A stretch of 64,000 bases of DNA. Source: Globodera rostochiensis (taxonomy: Eukaryota > Nematoda > Chromadorea > Rhabditida > Heteroderidae). The notes beneath the pieces were generated by a model. The model saw only the letters and a program-made list of their open reading frames with translations, searched no databases and had not been told where the DNA came from. The stretch lies in assembly GCA_018350325.1 (NCBI GenBank), contig JAEVLN010000017.1, positions 186,001 to 250,000 on the forward strand, read 5' to 3'. The position numbers were made by a program, and so were the translations under genes. The stretch's first letter is position 1; each line of letters starts with the position of its first letter. Below are positions 1-11,034 of the stretch, one piece after another.

Positions 1-2402
1 CTTAGGGAAAATGAATTGGTCGACGAGGGAATGTTCAAAAATGAGCAAAAATGGCACGCCGAGGAGAGAAAACGGCTGACGGGGAGGGCAAAAGGTAAGG
101 GGAGACAATAAAATGATTTGATTAAATTGACTAAAATATTAAAATATTTAAGCGTTAGACAAAAAAACGGACAAATCGGACGAAATTAATAAAAAACTTC
201 AAATTTTGGACAAAAACTTCGAAATGCTGTCGGAAATGCGCGAGCAATCGCAGCTAAAAAGGAAATTGGCGAGCGATTGGACGGCAATTTTGGGAATAAT
301 TGCGGGTAAAATGGCCACAAAAATGGAAATGGGCAAAAAATATTTTCAGATTTTGGAGTTTATGCGAATATTTTGTCCCTTTTGTTGGGACATAAGGAAA
401 ATGGGGAAAAAGCCGAAATGTTTTCTGTAAATTGTGAGAAAAAGAATGGCGCAGACATTTCCGAGTTGGACAAATTTCGAATTATTTTTTGCTATTTGGA
501 AAAATGGGCAAAAGGTAAAATTCGAAAAGAAAATAACCAAAAAATTTAATTTATTTTCAGGCAAACACATTTATGACGGCACAATGGGCTATTTGGAGCC
601 AAAAACGCTGGCGATTATGCTGACCAAAGTGTTTTTGCTGTACCCGAAGGCGTCGGCGCCCTTTTTGATTGACAAATTCTTTCTCACTTATTCATTTTGG
701 TAATTAATTACCTTTTAAAATTTAATGGACCCAAAAAAATATATAAAACGAAGGGAATGGGCCGTGCCCGTCCAATTGGCGCCGATCGACCGCAGTCGGA
801 GGGCCGAATTTTTGAGTTGGTCGCCGGGTCGAGAATGGTTCTCGAAGAAACAATTTTCGCCCAAAAACCTCAAAAAGGGCATTCGAAAGGAAATGGCGAT
901 GGCCGTCATAACGCCAACCTTTCCCGAACAAAACGCCGCCTCCCAAGTCAATTTGTCCACGGCAAAAGTCATTCGAAACGAAATGATTAAAGGCAATTTT
1001 GAAATTAAAGTTAAATTTATAAATTTTAGCGAAATGATTAAAGGCAATTTTGAAATTAAAGTTAAATTATATAAATTTTAGCGAAATGATTAAAGGCAAT
1101 TTGAAATTAAAGTTAAATTATATAAATTTTAGCGAAATGATTAAAGGTAAATTTTAGCGAAATGATTAAAGTTAAATTATTTAGCGAAATGATTAAAGGC
1201 AATTTTGAAATTAAAGTTAAATTATATAAATTTTAGCGAAATGATCAAAGGCAATTTTGAAATTAAAGTTAAATTATATAAATTTTAGCGAAATGATTAA
1301 AGGCAATTTTGAAAAAAGTTAAATTTATAAATTTTAGCGAAATGATTAAAGGCAATTTTGAAATTAAAGTTAAATTATTTAGCGAAATGATTAAAGGCAA
1401 TTTTGAAATTAAAGTTAAATTATATAAATTTTAGCGAAATGATCAAAGGCAATTTGAAATTAAAGTTAAATTATATAAATTTTAGCGAAATGATTAAAGG
1501 CAATTTTGAAAAAAGTTAAATTTATAAATTTTAGCGAAATGATTAAAGGCAATTTGAAATTAAAGTTAAATTATATAAATTTTAGCGAAATGATTAAAGG
1601 CAATTTTGAAAAAAGTTAAATTTATAAATTTTAGCGAAATGATTAAAGGCAATTTTGAAATTAAAGTTAAATTATTTAGCGAAATGATTAAAGGCAATTT
1701 TGAAATTAAAGTTAAATATATAAATTTTATGTTTCTTTTATAGCGATGAAACAGTTAAAGAATACTCCGGACATTCGAAGGGCAATAATTAAGCCGCTAG
1801 AAAAGGACAAATTTACTGAAAAAGTAATGAAAAATAATTCTCGAATAAAATAAATCATTTTTTTGAAACTTATTTTATATCGGTTATTTTAAATAATTAT
1901 TTTATTTTATTTATTTCATTTACATTACATCATTTTATGCAACAATTGCAGTTCGACCACTTCATCGTGGTCACCTGCGCCGGCCCGCACTTTCATATTG
2001 ACAAATTTTGTGCCTTTGTCGGAAAACGCCTCCGGCACGAACTTTTGGAATTTGTGGAGAGTCCGTTGGCCAAATGGGTCCGGTTTTGCCAAGTGTTCCC
2101 TAATTGGATGGCCGCCTCGAAGGAATGCGTTCTGCCGGACCCGTCGGAGTAAATAAATCGGCACAATAATTAGCCTTACAAATTAACCTTTTAGAATGTG
2201 CAAAAAACGTTGGCTCGTCGGAATTGAATTGGTCGAACCGCAAAAAGCAATTGGCAATTTTAAAGGCAAATTAAGGGCAAATTTGAGGAAGAAAATTGAC
2301 GTCAAAATCAAAAATGACTTTGAGAAAGGGCTCTTTTACAATTTGCAGTTGCATTCCGAATACGTCGAAGGGAGGCAAACGTTGGCCGCCGCCAATTGGT
2401 AA
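1..2402 (+). CDS. Poly(A) polymerase-like protein, 3' part (5' end outside window)
   Basis: Nucleotidyltransferase of the eukaryotic poly(A) polymerase family, which adds 3' adenosines to RNA. Eight exons join in phase: 1-94, 153-305, 350-514, 561-699, 754-992, 1744-1823, 1952-2148, 2195-2402. Seen: [17 protein letters not shown] matches the PAP central-domain LWAKRRGIYSNMLGFLGG segment, then [16 protein letters not shown], then the [12 protein letters not shown] block equivalent to MPIITPAYPQQN. The last exons give the RNA-binding domain (DHFIVVTC) and a C-terminus ending [19 protein letters not shown]. The catalytic N-terminal domain lies left of base 1, so activity cannot be judged. Before the central domain there is a charged, coiled-coil-like insert (exons 1-3) absent from typical PAPs. 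The intron 993-1743 uses a GC donor and is a tandem array. The family assignment is firm; individual junctions are inferred. Confidence 0.82.
993..1743 (+). repeat. Tandem array of an exon/intron junction inside a GC-AG intron
   Basis: About 15 imperfect copies of a 44-52 bp unit. Each carries the last bases of the preceding exon (CGAAATGATTAAAG), a GC donor-like GCAATTTTG, an AT-rich core, and an acceptor-like AATTTTAG that leads straight into the next copy. One unit, near 1144, has a GT donor instead. The outer splice (992/1744) restores the poly(A) polymerase frame. Confidence 0.85.
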
Positions 2403-2414
2403 AAACGGCATTTA

Positions 2415-2798
2415 TTGGGGGGGGGGGGGGAATTTATTGGGGGGGGGGCTAAAATAAATAAAATAAAGCGGCTGGGCCCATGGGATGAAAAAGTGGCCGC
2501 GAGTGGGGTAGGGGGATATGCGATTGCTATGCTTAAGCTCCTTAAGTACTTGGAATGCCCCCGGGGTCAATCATACGTGGGAAAGTCACTAATGGATGTG
2601 ACTGAGATCGTCGACTGCATGATAAGTGATCGGAAACGATTGACCATTGTGAGAAAGCCATCAATGGACTTTAACCGGAAATTATATGCGAAGATGGGAA
2701 TTAATGAATGTCCTTACACTGTCACAATTATTACTTTAGGGACATTGATTTGGAGGATAACTTTGCTGAAGCGCTTTAATTTGTGGAATTATCAATAA
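2415..2798 (+). other. Open reading frame of unknown status
   Basis: A 127-codon open frame directly follows the stop of the poly(A)-polymerase-like gene and begins in a G homopolymer. From about residue 30 the translation has ordinary composition (for example LLKYLECPRGQSYVGKSLMD), but I recognise no domain. It could be a single-exon hypothetical gene, a 3' exon or a decayed fragment. Bases 2800-3080 hold nothing I can name. Confidence 0.2.
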
Positions 2799-3082
2799 AT
2801 TGAACATTAAGCAAAACCAATCGATACTTAGTCCAATAAAAAACTAAAAATTTATTATATAACGCGAATAAACATTTTAACCCCGGCACTTTAAGGCTTT
2901 GTTCGCTCGGGGAATTTTCTATTCAAAGGGCCGCCATGGTTAAAGCAATTTGTGCCAATTGTAATTTAGGCCCTCTTGCTTAATCGGGCAATGTTCGAAA
3001 TCGTCTTCGGTAGATTTGTAAATGCAATATTTTTTCTATTTAAATTTATTTTTCTTAACCGAAGCTGACTTTGGCTCCATCC

Positions 3083-5232
3083 TCAGACTCGGATTACTGC
3101 AAATTCGTTGATACTCCGGGGTAGCATATTCACTGCCGACCCAATCATACTTAACGTTGTTTTGGTGCCCCACTCATCGTGCCGTTTGTCCAACGTGTCC
3201 CGGTACTGCTCGGGAACCTGGTCATGGTGTTGGTCGGCCAAAGCAATGGAAACCTTTAAGGAAAAACAATTTCCTGAATTCAAATTATTGACTGAACAAA
3301 ATGAGACAGTTTGGCCTGATTCTCACATGTAAATTTCGCTCCAACACAAAAAGTGTTTCAAAATCGTCGTCGTCCTCGCCGAGCTGTACTTTTTGTTTAT
3401 TTCAGTATACGAGTCAAAATACTTACCGGGTTTAGCAATTCTTCGGCCACTTTGACCTATCATTCAGTAATTGCATTCATTAGAGCAATTAAATCAAAAT
3501 GAATGGACAAACCCATCCCATGTAAAAGACGAACTGAAAAGTGTACATTTATTTGCACAAAAAGCTTCAAAAAGACTAATTATGCAAAACGCACCTGAAC
3601 TATGGTCATAAGCGGTAAATACGCTTTAAACTTTATGAATAGGGACGGTTAAATTGTTTTGTTGTTGCCTTACGAATGGTTTGGCGTCGGTGTGAAGGCG
3701 TTCATCGGAGATCAAACTTTGCCGCGAAAACAGACAGACCAAAAAATAGAATCGAACGGCACAAAACACCTTTCACAATTGGACAAACCAAATTAACCAG
3801 ACGAGCAAAAGTCGCCCACCACTTGAGGATAAGCAACTCTGCCAAAAAGAAACTGATCAGTCAGTGATTGGAGGACTTACGGAATGGGCACCCAATCGTA
3901 GTTTAGCAGTTTCTAAACTAAAAACTTAATTAATTGGCAGGTTTTTTCTTTGCATAAATATTTATGTTTGACGTTTATTGCCTGAAGATGGTCCCGATAT
4001 TGCATCAATTGACTGAACAGAAAAGCGAGCAACGGGTCCCCACTGATGCGGCCCGTTTGTCGCGCACGTTGGCACAATTCGCAGGCCCAGTGAAAGGGCA
4101 ACTTGGTAGATTAATATTGTGATTTGATTATATTAATTTAGTGAGCTCTTTAAGGTAAAAGATGTTCTCGAGTCTCGACCCGAGAAAAGACTCGGCTTTT
4201 TGAGGTCTTGGTCTTGAACTCGGGGTCAAATCTCGGTATCGAGTTCGGTAAGTTTTAGGTCTCGAACGTCCCCGTAAAACATCATTTAATAAGGTAGTTG
4301 ACTGTTTAATCGACTACTCGAGAGGAGAAACAAAGATTAAAACCTAGCCATATAAACTAAAAGCATTGAAAACATTAATTTGTGGTCGAAAAGCGGCTTT
4401 GTCAGTCCAATGCCTTCCCCTCCAGGGCTGTATCCAAATTTCAATTTTCGACGTTTTTTTCCCTATCGATTTTCGATTTCGACATTTTTAATTCCGACAC
4501 AGCCCTTTCCCCCCCCCCCCCAATTTCCACCCACCCAATGAATGCCGAAGTCGTTGGTTGTTGACTGTACGTTGGATGCTGCGTTTATCAGGCGAAGTTC
4601 GTGTGCATGTAAAATGCCTGTAAATAATCGGTGATCGATCCCAAAAGCTTTGAATGAATGACCGGCGTCAATGATCGATTGGAGTGAAGGGAATCGCTTC
4701 CGGACTGGGACGCTGATGTCGCGCAGAACGAGCAATTGGACGAGACAAAGGTACCGGACGATGTTCCGTCGTTGAGTGACCGTCTCGGGATCAGCGCCCC
4801 GAATTACCGCACTCACCGTGTGGGCCACCTTGTCAATAAAGCTGAACAAATAACAAAAATAATCATTTAAGATTAATTTGCCACACCCAATATGGCCGAA
4901 CATCCCCTGCCACCTGTCCAGCACGACCTTTACGAAAAAGCCGAGCAATAAACTGAGAGGAATGTACTGGTCCGTCTTGTTTGCATAGTTAGAAATTGAC
5001 TCGAAAGCACTGCAAATTAATGCCATTACCAAAGACTTGGCAAAATTCACTTTTGTCCGCTCGGACTCAGCAAAAAACGGTAAACCGCCATCACAACGTA
5101 ATAGGCAATCAGCCAAAAGACCAAATCCGCCGAAACGCACTTCCAAACGGAGCCGCGCCAACGGAAAATAACGCGGAAAAATGTGCCAAAATGTTTGGTG
5201 GATTGAATGTCGGCCATATAGGAAATTGTCAT
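3083..5232 (-). CDS. Bestrophin-family anion channel
   Basis: Calcium-activated chloride channel family, plasma membrane. Reading on the minus strand from 5232, exon 1 begins MTISYMADIQSTKHFGTFF and contains RWRGSVWK, the diagnostic bestrophin N-terminal motif. Later exons give DQYIPLSLLLGFFVKVVLDRW (TM2 neck region), RKRFPSLQSIIDAG, LPFHWACELCQRARQTGRI, YDWVPIPLVYTQ-like spacing, KAYLPLMTIVQ, FVFYMGW and VKVAEELLNP. The hallmark acidic calcium-clasp segment LGEDDDDFET follows, then the final exon with LADQHHDQVPEQY, stopping at 3083. About ten exons were joined; many are very short (FVFYMGW is 21 bp), which is normal in nematodes. The intron near 4102-4588 is long and carries a dispersed CTCGAG-rich repeat. 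Nematodes have large bestrophin families, so orthology is not assigned. Confidence 0.9.
4160..4275. repeat. Dispersed CTCGAGTCTCGG-type repeat, copy 1
   Basis: A tract built of variants of TCTCGAGTCTCGG and ACTCGGGGTC lies in the long bestrophin intron. Related tracts occur at 9877-9930 and 56843-56990. Confidence 0.5.
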
Positions 5233-5783
5233 TTTGACAATTTGCTTTCTGTCCTCTGATTGAAAACTTTTCTATTTGTATAGAAACAAAGGTTTTATGG
5301 CAAATTGTGATCGTAAATTGAGTGAGTAGGGAATTTAGTTCCTTCCTCCTTTTGCCCACACATAAATTTATTTCCCGTTTTAATCAGTTGACATTTAAAG
5401 GGGGCAACGGGTTACCGGTGTTCCAAGTCGGTTTTCGATATTATTAGCGTTTTATTCAATAAATGTTGAAATTCAGACACGAAAAAACACTTTTTGCATA
5501 ATTTAATCGCTTTTAAAAGGCAAAAATTGATCGATTTGTGTGAACGAATGCACTCTTTTAACGAACGATTGGTTGAAGGCGGGCGCGGAGATTCTCGACC
5601 AAATCAAAGACCGGCGCCTTCGGAGGATCAAAAAGATCTGAAAAAGCAAACTGAAAAAAAGAGCATTCATTGGAAACAATTTCAAAATTTCTTTGTTTCC
5701 GGCAATAAGTGCCGACCATTCACTCCAACGCATTGCATCAAATTTAACTGATTTAATGTATATGTTTAATGGCACTGACAATG

Positions 5784-5881
5784 GGAAGGTCCCCAGGTGT
5801 CCACAGAGTTTAGGGGTGATCTACCAGTGTGCCAAGTTCCATCCCGAAACTCCGTGGACACCTGGGGACCTTTCCCTTTGT
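5784..5881. repeat. Near-perfect 28-bp inverted repeat (hairpin)
   Basis: The left arm contains AAGGTCCCCAGGTGTCCAC and its near-exact reverse complement lies about 35 bp downstream (GTGGACACCTGGGGACCTTT). Arms of about 28 bp differ at two positions, so the transcript would fold into one long hairpin. It is intergenic between bestrophin and the receptor gene. It could be a tiny MITE or a hairpin RNA locus. The rest of 5233-6411 shows no gene I can support. Confidence 0.6.
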
Positions 5882-6411
5882 GAGTTGACTGACTGATCAC
5901 TTTGTCTACAATTTACGACAATTAAATTCTTTAAATCAAGACGCGCTTCCCTTCCCGTCACTTCCCGTCACTTTCTTATCAATCTTCGAAATCGGTCGCG
6001 CGCCGTCAGCAGACATTTCGTCGCCAATTGTTTTTGTGCCCCGCCGCCGGCTGAGGGCGTATTGGCCGATGGACGGACATTCGCCCATTTGTCGCGGTGC
6101 CTTTGAATTTGGCGACCAAAACAATTCGTTTTACAGCGGGGGGCCCTTTCATTCAAAACGTTCAGATATTATCGCTATTTATTACAAGAATTTACTTCTC
6201 TTACTAATCAATCGGAGGACAAGGAAAGTTTTGTCACCCGACGACTCTGAAAAGCATTCAACAAATTGCGCGTTTCTGTTTTTGTTGGCATTTACAAATA
6301 TTAACCGCATCATTTCCAATTTTGTCTCTTTCGCCCAAGTCGCATTTTATTGTTAGTAAACGAATGCGTTTAAATTATGCCAAAATTTGCCTCTGATGCC
6401 AAAGTTAAGAC

Positions 6412-8099
6412 ATGAGTTCAATCGGAAATTTGTCGTCGTCTTTGTTGTCCTCTGTCGGCAACAACATTCATTTAAATGCTTCAACATCGCTAATCCCCGA
6501 CATTCTGATGACGGACTCACTCAACCACTCCAACATGAGCACCAACAGCACGTTCATGCCCTTCTCCAACAGCCTCAACACGTCGATGAGAAGCATTGTG
6601 CCGAGCCCAGTCGAAAGTCACCAGCACCCGCTGAACCCCTACTCGGTGGTGAACATTTTCATCTGTGCCCCAATGCTGTTGCTCCAACTGTTGACGCTGC
6701 CTGTATGATTTTGAATTTGAACAAAAAATATGTTGAACCACATCAAGATCTTCCTGGTCTACCCCAACTACCGGTGCAACGTTTGCTTTCGCATTCTGTT
6801 CACAAATGGCGTCACCGACTGTCTACAGCTGGCCCCGTTGCTGACATTCGCCATACTCAACCTGATCACCGATAACATTCCGATCTGGTTTCAAAGAGTT
6901 TAATTGCTTTTGATTTCATTTGTGTATTTGTCAATTTTGATCAGTTTGGAAGTAGCATTGTCATCAATGCGTGGAACCTTCTCGTCATGCAGCACTTTTT
7001 GCTTGCCCTCAATCGACTTATTGTGATTTTACGTGCTCGATACCTCGGCTCGCGTTTCATTCCGGACCAGGAGACCGAAGCGAAGTGCTTCAATGTTAGC
7101 CCTATTAATTTGCGTTTAATCTATGATCACTCCGATCATCAATCGATTCTTGGCCTTTTTTAGGTTGCCCATGCATTCATCTGGGCTGTGTATCTCGTGA
7201 TCGTCGGCCTCCACCAGACAAATTTGATGGGTAGTCTGTTCCACTCGGGCACCAGCCAATTCGTTTTCGACATTGAAAAGCCGCTGACTCAGACGGTGCG
7301 TATGGTGTTCTGGTACGTTACCATCGTGATTCCGATCATCTGCTTGGTCATTTACATTGTCATCATTGCGTTCGCGAAGTTGGTGAGTCGGTCAATCAGA
7401 AAATTTGCATTTAAATAATGTCATTTTAAAATTCAGAGTCGTACTAGCATGCACCGGGGCGACGATATTACTGCCACCAAGACAACGGCACCCCTTTTGA
7501 ACGACTATGAACGTCGATTGCTTATTCAGGTTGAATTTTTGGAGTTTAATGGCACTTAAATTGAATGTGTTGAAATTGTTTTACTTACTAAAATTATTTG
7601 TGCCTTTCTACCCATCAAAGCCAAATAAATTACTTCAATAGTTGCCTCAGGCAATCATACTGTACGTGGTGATGGGCCTTCTGATCATCGCCTGGAATTC
7701 TTTTGATTCGTGCCGCAACGATATTTGCGTCGGCAAAATTTTGAGACTCATTCCCGTTTCGCTGCCCCGCGCTTATCACACTTTTTTTATTGAGGTCGGC
7801 CGATTGATTGAATCGCTTTGAATCATTAAATTTAGGGACTGTGGATGGTCTACTGCGGGCTGAACCCAATTCTGTTTCTGACCATGAACAGGTTGGCTGG
7901 CATTGGCAATTCTGAAAGTGCCGGATTATCCCAAACTTTCAGAGAATTCCGAAACCGTTTCCTGCAACTCTACGGAATTAAAAAGTCGACTATATTTCCG
8001 TCCACCGGGCACACAAACATTTCGAGAAGCACCGCCAGCAACGACACAAAGCCAGCCACCGAGATGGGCACAAACATTTTACATGGGAAGAAAAAATAG
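6412..8099 (+). CDS. Seven-transmembrane serpentine receptor (nematode chemoreceptor-like GPCR)
   Basis: Predicted G-protein-coupled receptor. Seven exons join in phase: 6412-6702, 6748-6897, 6945-7094, 7164-7382, 7437-7529, 7642-7794, 7836-8099. The N-terminus is long, Ser/Thr/Asn-rich and extracellular (many N-x-S/T sites). Hydrophobic segments follow: VVNIFICAPMLLLQLLTLP, the TM2 region, LLVMQHFLLALNRLIVILRA (TM3, with NRL in the DRY position), AFIWAVYLVIVGL, MVFWYVTIVIPIICLVIYIV, LPQAIILYVVMGLLIIAW, and a final GLWMVYCGLNPILFLTMNR with an NPxxF-type TM7 motif. The tail is Ser/Thr-rich with a KKK terminus. The layout resembles nematode srt/srx-type receptors, but the subfamily is not certain. 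The start is the first ATG before a continuous frame. It is convergent with the collagen gene. Confidence 0.82.
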
Positions 8100-8206
8100 A
8101 CAAAATGGACCATATCGGAATTGGATTTTTTCGATTAGAAAGACTAATCATTCGTTGAACAAAACTCAATTCGTTAACATCAATTGGTTTTGTTCTCCAT
8201 TTATTC

Positions 8207-9496
8207 TCATTGTTTATGGAATTTTCGTCGGTACGTCTGTTTCTGCTGCTGCGTGGTGGCCGCCGCTTTGCCCTCCATTTCCTTCTTTGGGGATGAAAGC
8301 AAAAGCGAGTTTCTCCTCGGACATGGACAATATTCGGCTTAAAGGGTTCAAATGTAACCAATTTTTCAAATTCCCCCCCCCCCACTGACCGTCCTCTCCC
8401 GGCTCGCCTTCGTCTCCGGCCTGTCCTTGATCTCCATCGCCTCCGTTCTTCCCATCTTTCCCAGGCTCACCTTTGTTTCCTTCGGGCCCCTTAAAAACTG
8501 GTAAGATAAGCATCAAAATCATAAAAAGCTGCCTGAGGGCCGATTCCGCCCTGAGGTCCTTGGGGCCCAGCGTCTCCTTGATCGCCGACTGCCCCTGGCG
8601 GTCCCTTCAGCCCGGTCCTTCCGTGAACGAGCTTCGCGTCCTCTCCCGGTATTCCCTGCTCGCCTACGGACCCAATGGAGCCGGACTTTCCTTGAGGTCC
8701 TAACTGAAAATGCCGAAACCATAACATCCAAAAACTCAAAGCTGTACCCCTCCAGGAAATCCGGGCTGTCCATCACGTCCAGGCACTAAAAGACGTCTTA
8801 AAATACTCCAAACTGAGTTATTACCGCCCGGTTGTCCTTTTCCTCCTCGCATGCCTCTCGGCCCAGGGCGACCCGGCAGTCCGAGGGGACCCGGAGGACC
8901 CATCGGGCAATGGAAACATTTGTCAAGCTGCTGAATCTGTGCCAAAACGTCGTCAGCGGCGATGCCGGCGAGTCCGTCCTGAAAGACCGGTGGTGACACG
9001 TGCTCGGGCCCAAGTAATAAACTTGTCCCGGTGCACCGGCTTCGCCTTTCTCGCCCGGCGCTCCTCGAGGCCCTTTTGGCCCCGCAGGGCACTTTCGCTC
9101 AGCACAGTTGCATTTCGCCATCGGCGATTGCATTCCAACATGGTCGGACCCTTCAGAAGCTGCTTCGCTGGTGCCTTTGCGAGTCCCCTCCCCTCCCTTC
9201 TCTCCTTCGCCTTTTTCTTGGGAACTTCCAATTGTGGCACGTCGTACCCTCCGTTCTCGGTTCACCTCCATTATGGTGTCCCAAATTTCATCCGATTGGA
9301 CCTACCCAAATTTATTTAAAATCAACTATTACAAAAGAAAGAATCATAAGCTCACCCTGAACAGCATCATCTCCTCAGCCAATTCTGATCGGATTCGGCT
9401 CATCGCCTGGTAAAGCATCGGCCCTCCAATGAGACAACTCAAAGTGCAGAAGATGCCCAACACGGCACAAATGCCCGCCGCCACTTTCAAACTCAT
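8207..9496 (-). CDS. Cuticle collagen
   Basis: Structural protein of the nematode cuticle. The minus-strand start at 9496 gives MSLKVAAGICAVLGIFCTLS, the N-terminal hydrophobic anchor of the Col_cuticle_N domain. It is followed by RVQSDEIWDTIMEVNRERR with an RERRVRR furin-like cleavage site, a Cys pair region (CNCAERKCPAGPKGPRG), Gly-X-Y blocks interrupted by a CFHCPMGPPGP linker, more Gly-X-Y, and the typical C-terminal DAEYCPCPRR. Exons are separated by introns of about 40-50 bp. One intron (donor CAG|GCAGCT, near 8535) uses GC instead of GT; no GT donor there keeps the Gly-X-Y register. The stop is at 8207. Collagen subgroup not assigned. Confidence 0.92.
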
Positions 9497-9876
9497 TTTA
9501 CGTACTAAATTTGAATACGTGGAAGAATGATCTAATTGGGATGATTTGGTGGACCTTTTAAAGAGGAGAAAGTCAAAGAGAAATAAAATGAAAGATAAAG
9601 AAATAGAAAGAAGGATGGACTAACCAAAACCGGATGGAATTTGCATGGAAATGGTTGGAGAAGGGAGGGGGGGGGGGGGAAGAGGGGGGGGCATGAAGGA
9701 CGAAATTTGCATTCCAATCCAAACAGAAAGAATATTCTTGCAACAGAATGATCGGTCGTCGCAAATGCAAATGCAAAATTGAAAGTGCAAAGGCTACATA
9801 TGACTAAACTGAACCAACCAAAACTGGGAGTATTATATCAATCAACATAATGAAAAATTTTTGGGCTTCTTTTGAG

Positions 9877-9930
9877 CGAGATCTCGAATCGAGGTTTTTC
9901 GAGTTCTGCTCTCGACCGGTCTAGTTAAGA
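9877..9930. repeat. Dispersed CTCGAG-type repeat, copy 2
   Basis: A short tract (GAGATCTCGAATCGAGG then TCTCGACCGGTC) related to the copies at 4160 and 56843. It lies upstream of the collagen gene. Bases 9500-9870 otherwise hold only a G-run and AT-rich sequence. Confidence 0.35.
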
Positions 9931-9981
9931 TGGCGCGTTGTGAGTGAGATAATAAATGAGGGTTTTAATGCTCCGATGCGG

Positions 9982-10792
9982 TTACACTACGTTTTGCCAC
10001 CTTACATTTTGCCACCCCAGCAAAAATGTTACATTTTGCCACCGTTACATTTTGCCACCCCAGCAAAAATGTTACGTTTTGCCTCCCCTGCAAAAACTAT
10101 TCTTCAATTTTATTCATAGTTTGACATTCATAACTTTTCTAACTTTTATATTAAATTTATTGGGTGGAGGACGTGGGTTCGAGTCCCACCCGGGGTTACC
10201 ATTTTGCCTATTCTTTACTAAAGATTAGCGGCCTGATTATTGACGATTTGGAGCAAGATGAGAACAGCCAAAATGTGGACCCGGATGAGGATGAAGAAGC
10301 TGCCTAACAAGTTAAATGCGAAAAAGGCACAACGACGAGCGGAGCATTAGCTACTGCTTACCCCCGCCTCTCTAAAAGTAAAACAGAATTTCAAAAAAAA
10401 AAATTGATGTTGGATGAGGCAATTGAAGTTGAACAATGAGGAATATATTCTTGAATAATAAATCCACCATTGACAATTATGTACAATAAAAGATACCCCT
10501 CATTATCAATCCCGGTTCAACATGCTGATGCCGGTCCCGTGCAACCCTAGTACTATTCCAACTGCATAGTACACTGGTCACAATTTACACCTTTGTCAGT
10601 CGCAATAAACCTTTCTTTTATATATATGTCGGGTGGCAAATTTCGTGGCAAAAAGTAATATTTTTGCTGAGTAGGCAAAATGTAATATTTTTGCTGAGGT
10701 GGCAAAACGTAACATTTTTGCTGGGGTGGCAAAATGTAAGGTGGCAAAACGTAATGGTGGCAAAATGTAAGGTGGCAAAACGTACGGACACC
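9982..10792. mobile_element. MITE, oligomer-array inverted termini, TSD CTCCGATGCGG
   Basis: The 11-bp direct repeat CTCCGATGCGG flanks it at 9971-9981 and 10793-10803. Both ends consist of several copies of the oligomer TTACGTTTTGCCACC in opposite orientation (left arm plus, right arm minus), spaced by CCCAGCAAAAATG. No transposase is encoded. A 9-11 bp duplication fits Mutator-like elements. Inside, near 10155-10195, is a T-arm-like stretch (GTGGGTTCGAGTCCCAC). A fragment of the same family lies at 23186-23258. Confidence 0.78.
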
Positions 10793-11034
10793 CTCCGATG
10801 CGGATTTTTTTAAAATTTTGATATCCAAACTCTGGTTTATCCCAGGGATGCCATCTGTAGTTTTTTTAAAGATTTGTACTGTTTTGAGAGTCGAGAAGTC
10901 GATTCTTAGGGGTGTATTTTTTGCTGTATTGCATTTTTGTTAAGCAATTTTTCCGAAAAAAATTGGATATCACTTTATAATTTCATTTTGGGGGAGAGGG
11001 GAGGCCGGGCCCCACGCCCCCCCCCCTGGCTACG

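Noticed and set aside
993..1743. CRISPR-like array
   Set aside because: Repeats are contiguous without unique spacers, in a nematode intron with splice-site-like ends; it is a tandem duplication.
5936..6156. Minus-strand frames of 62 codons
   Set aside because: Short, overlapping in two frames, no domain or splice support.
8798..9413. Plus-strand frames over the collagen gene
   Set aside because: Shadows of Gly-X-Y coding on the minus strand.
10146..10200. tRNA gene inside the MITE
   Set aside because: Only a T-arm-like stretch (GTGGGTTCGAGTCCCAC) is present; no D or anticodon arm could be found upstream.
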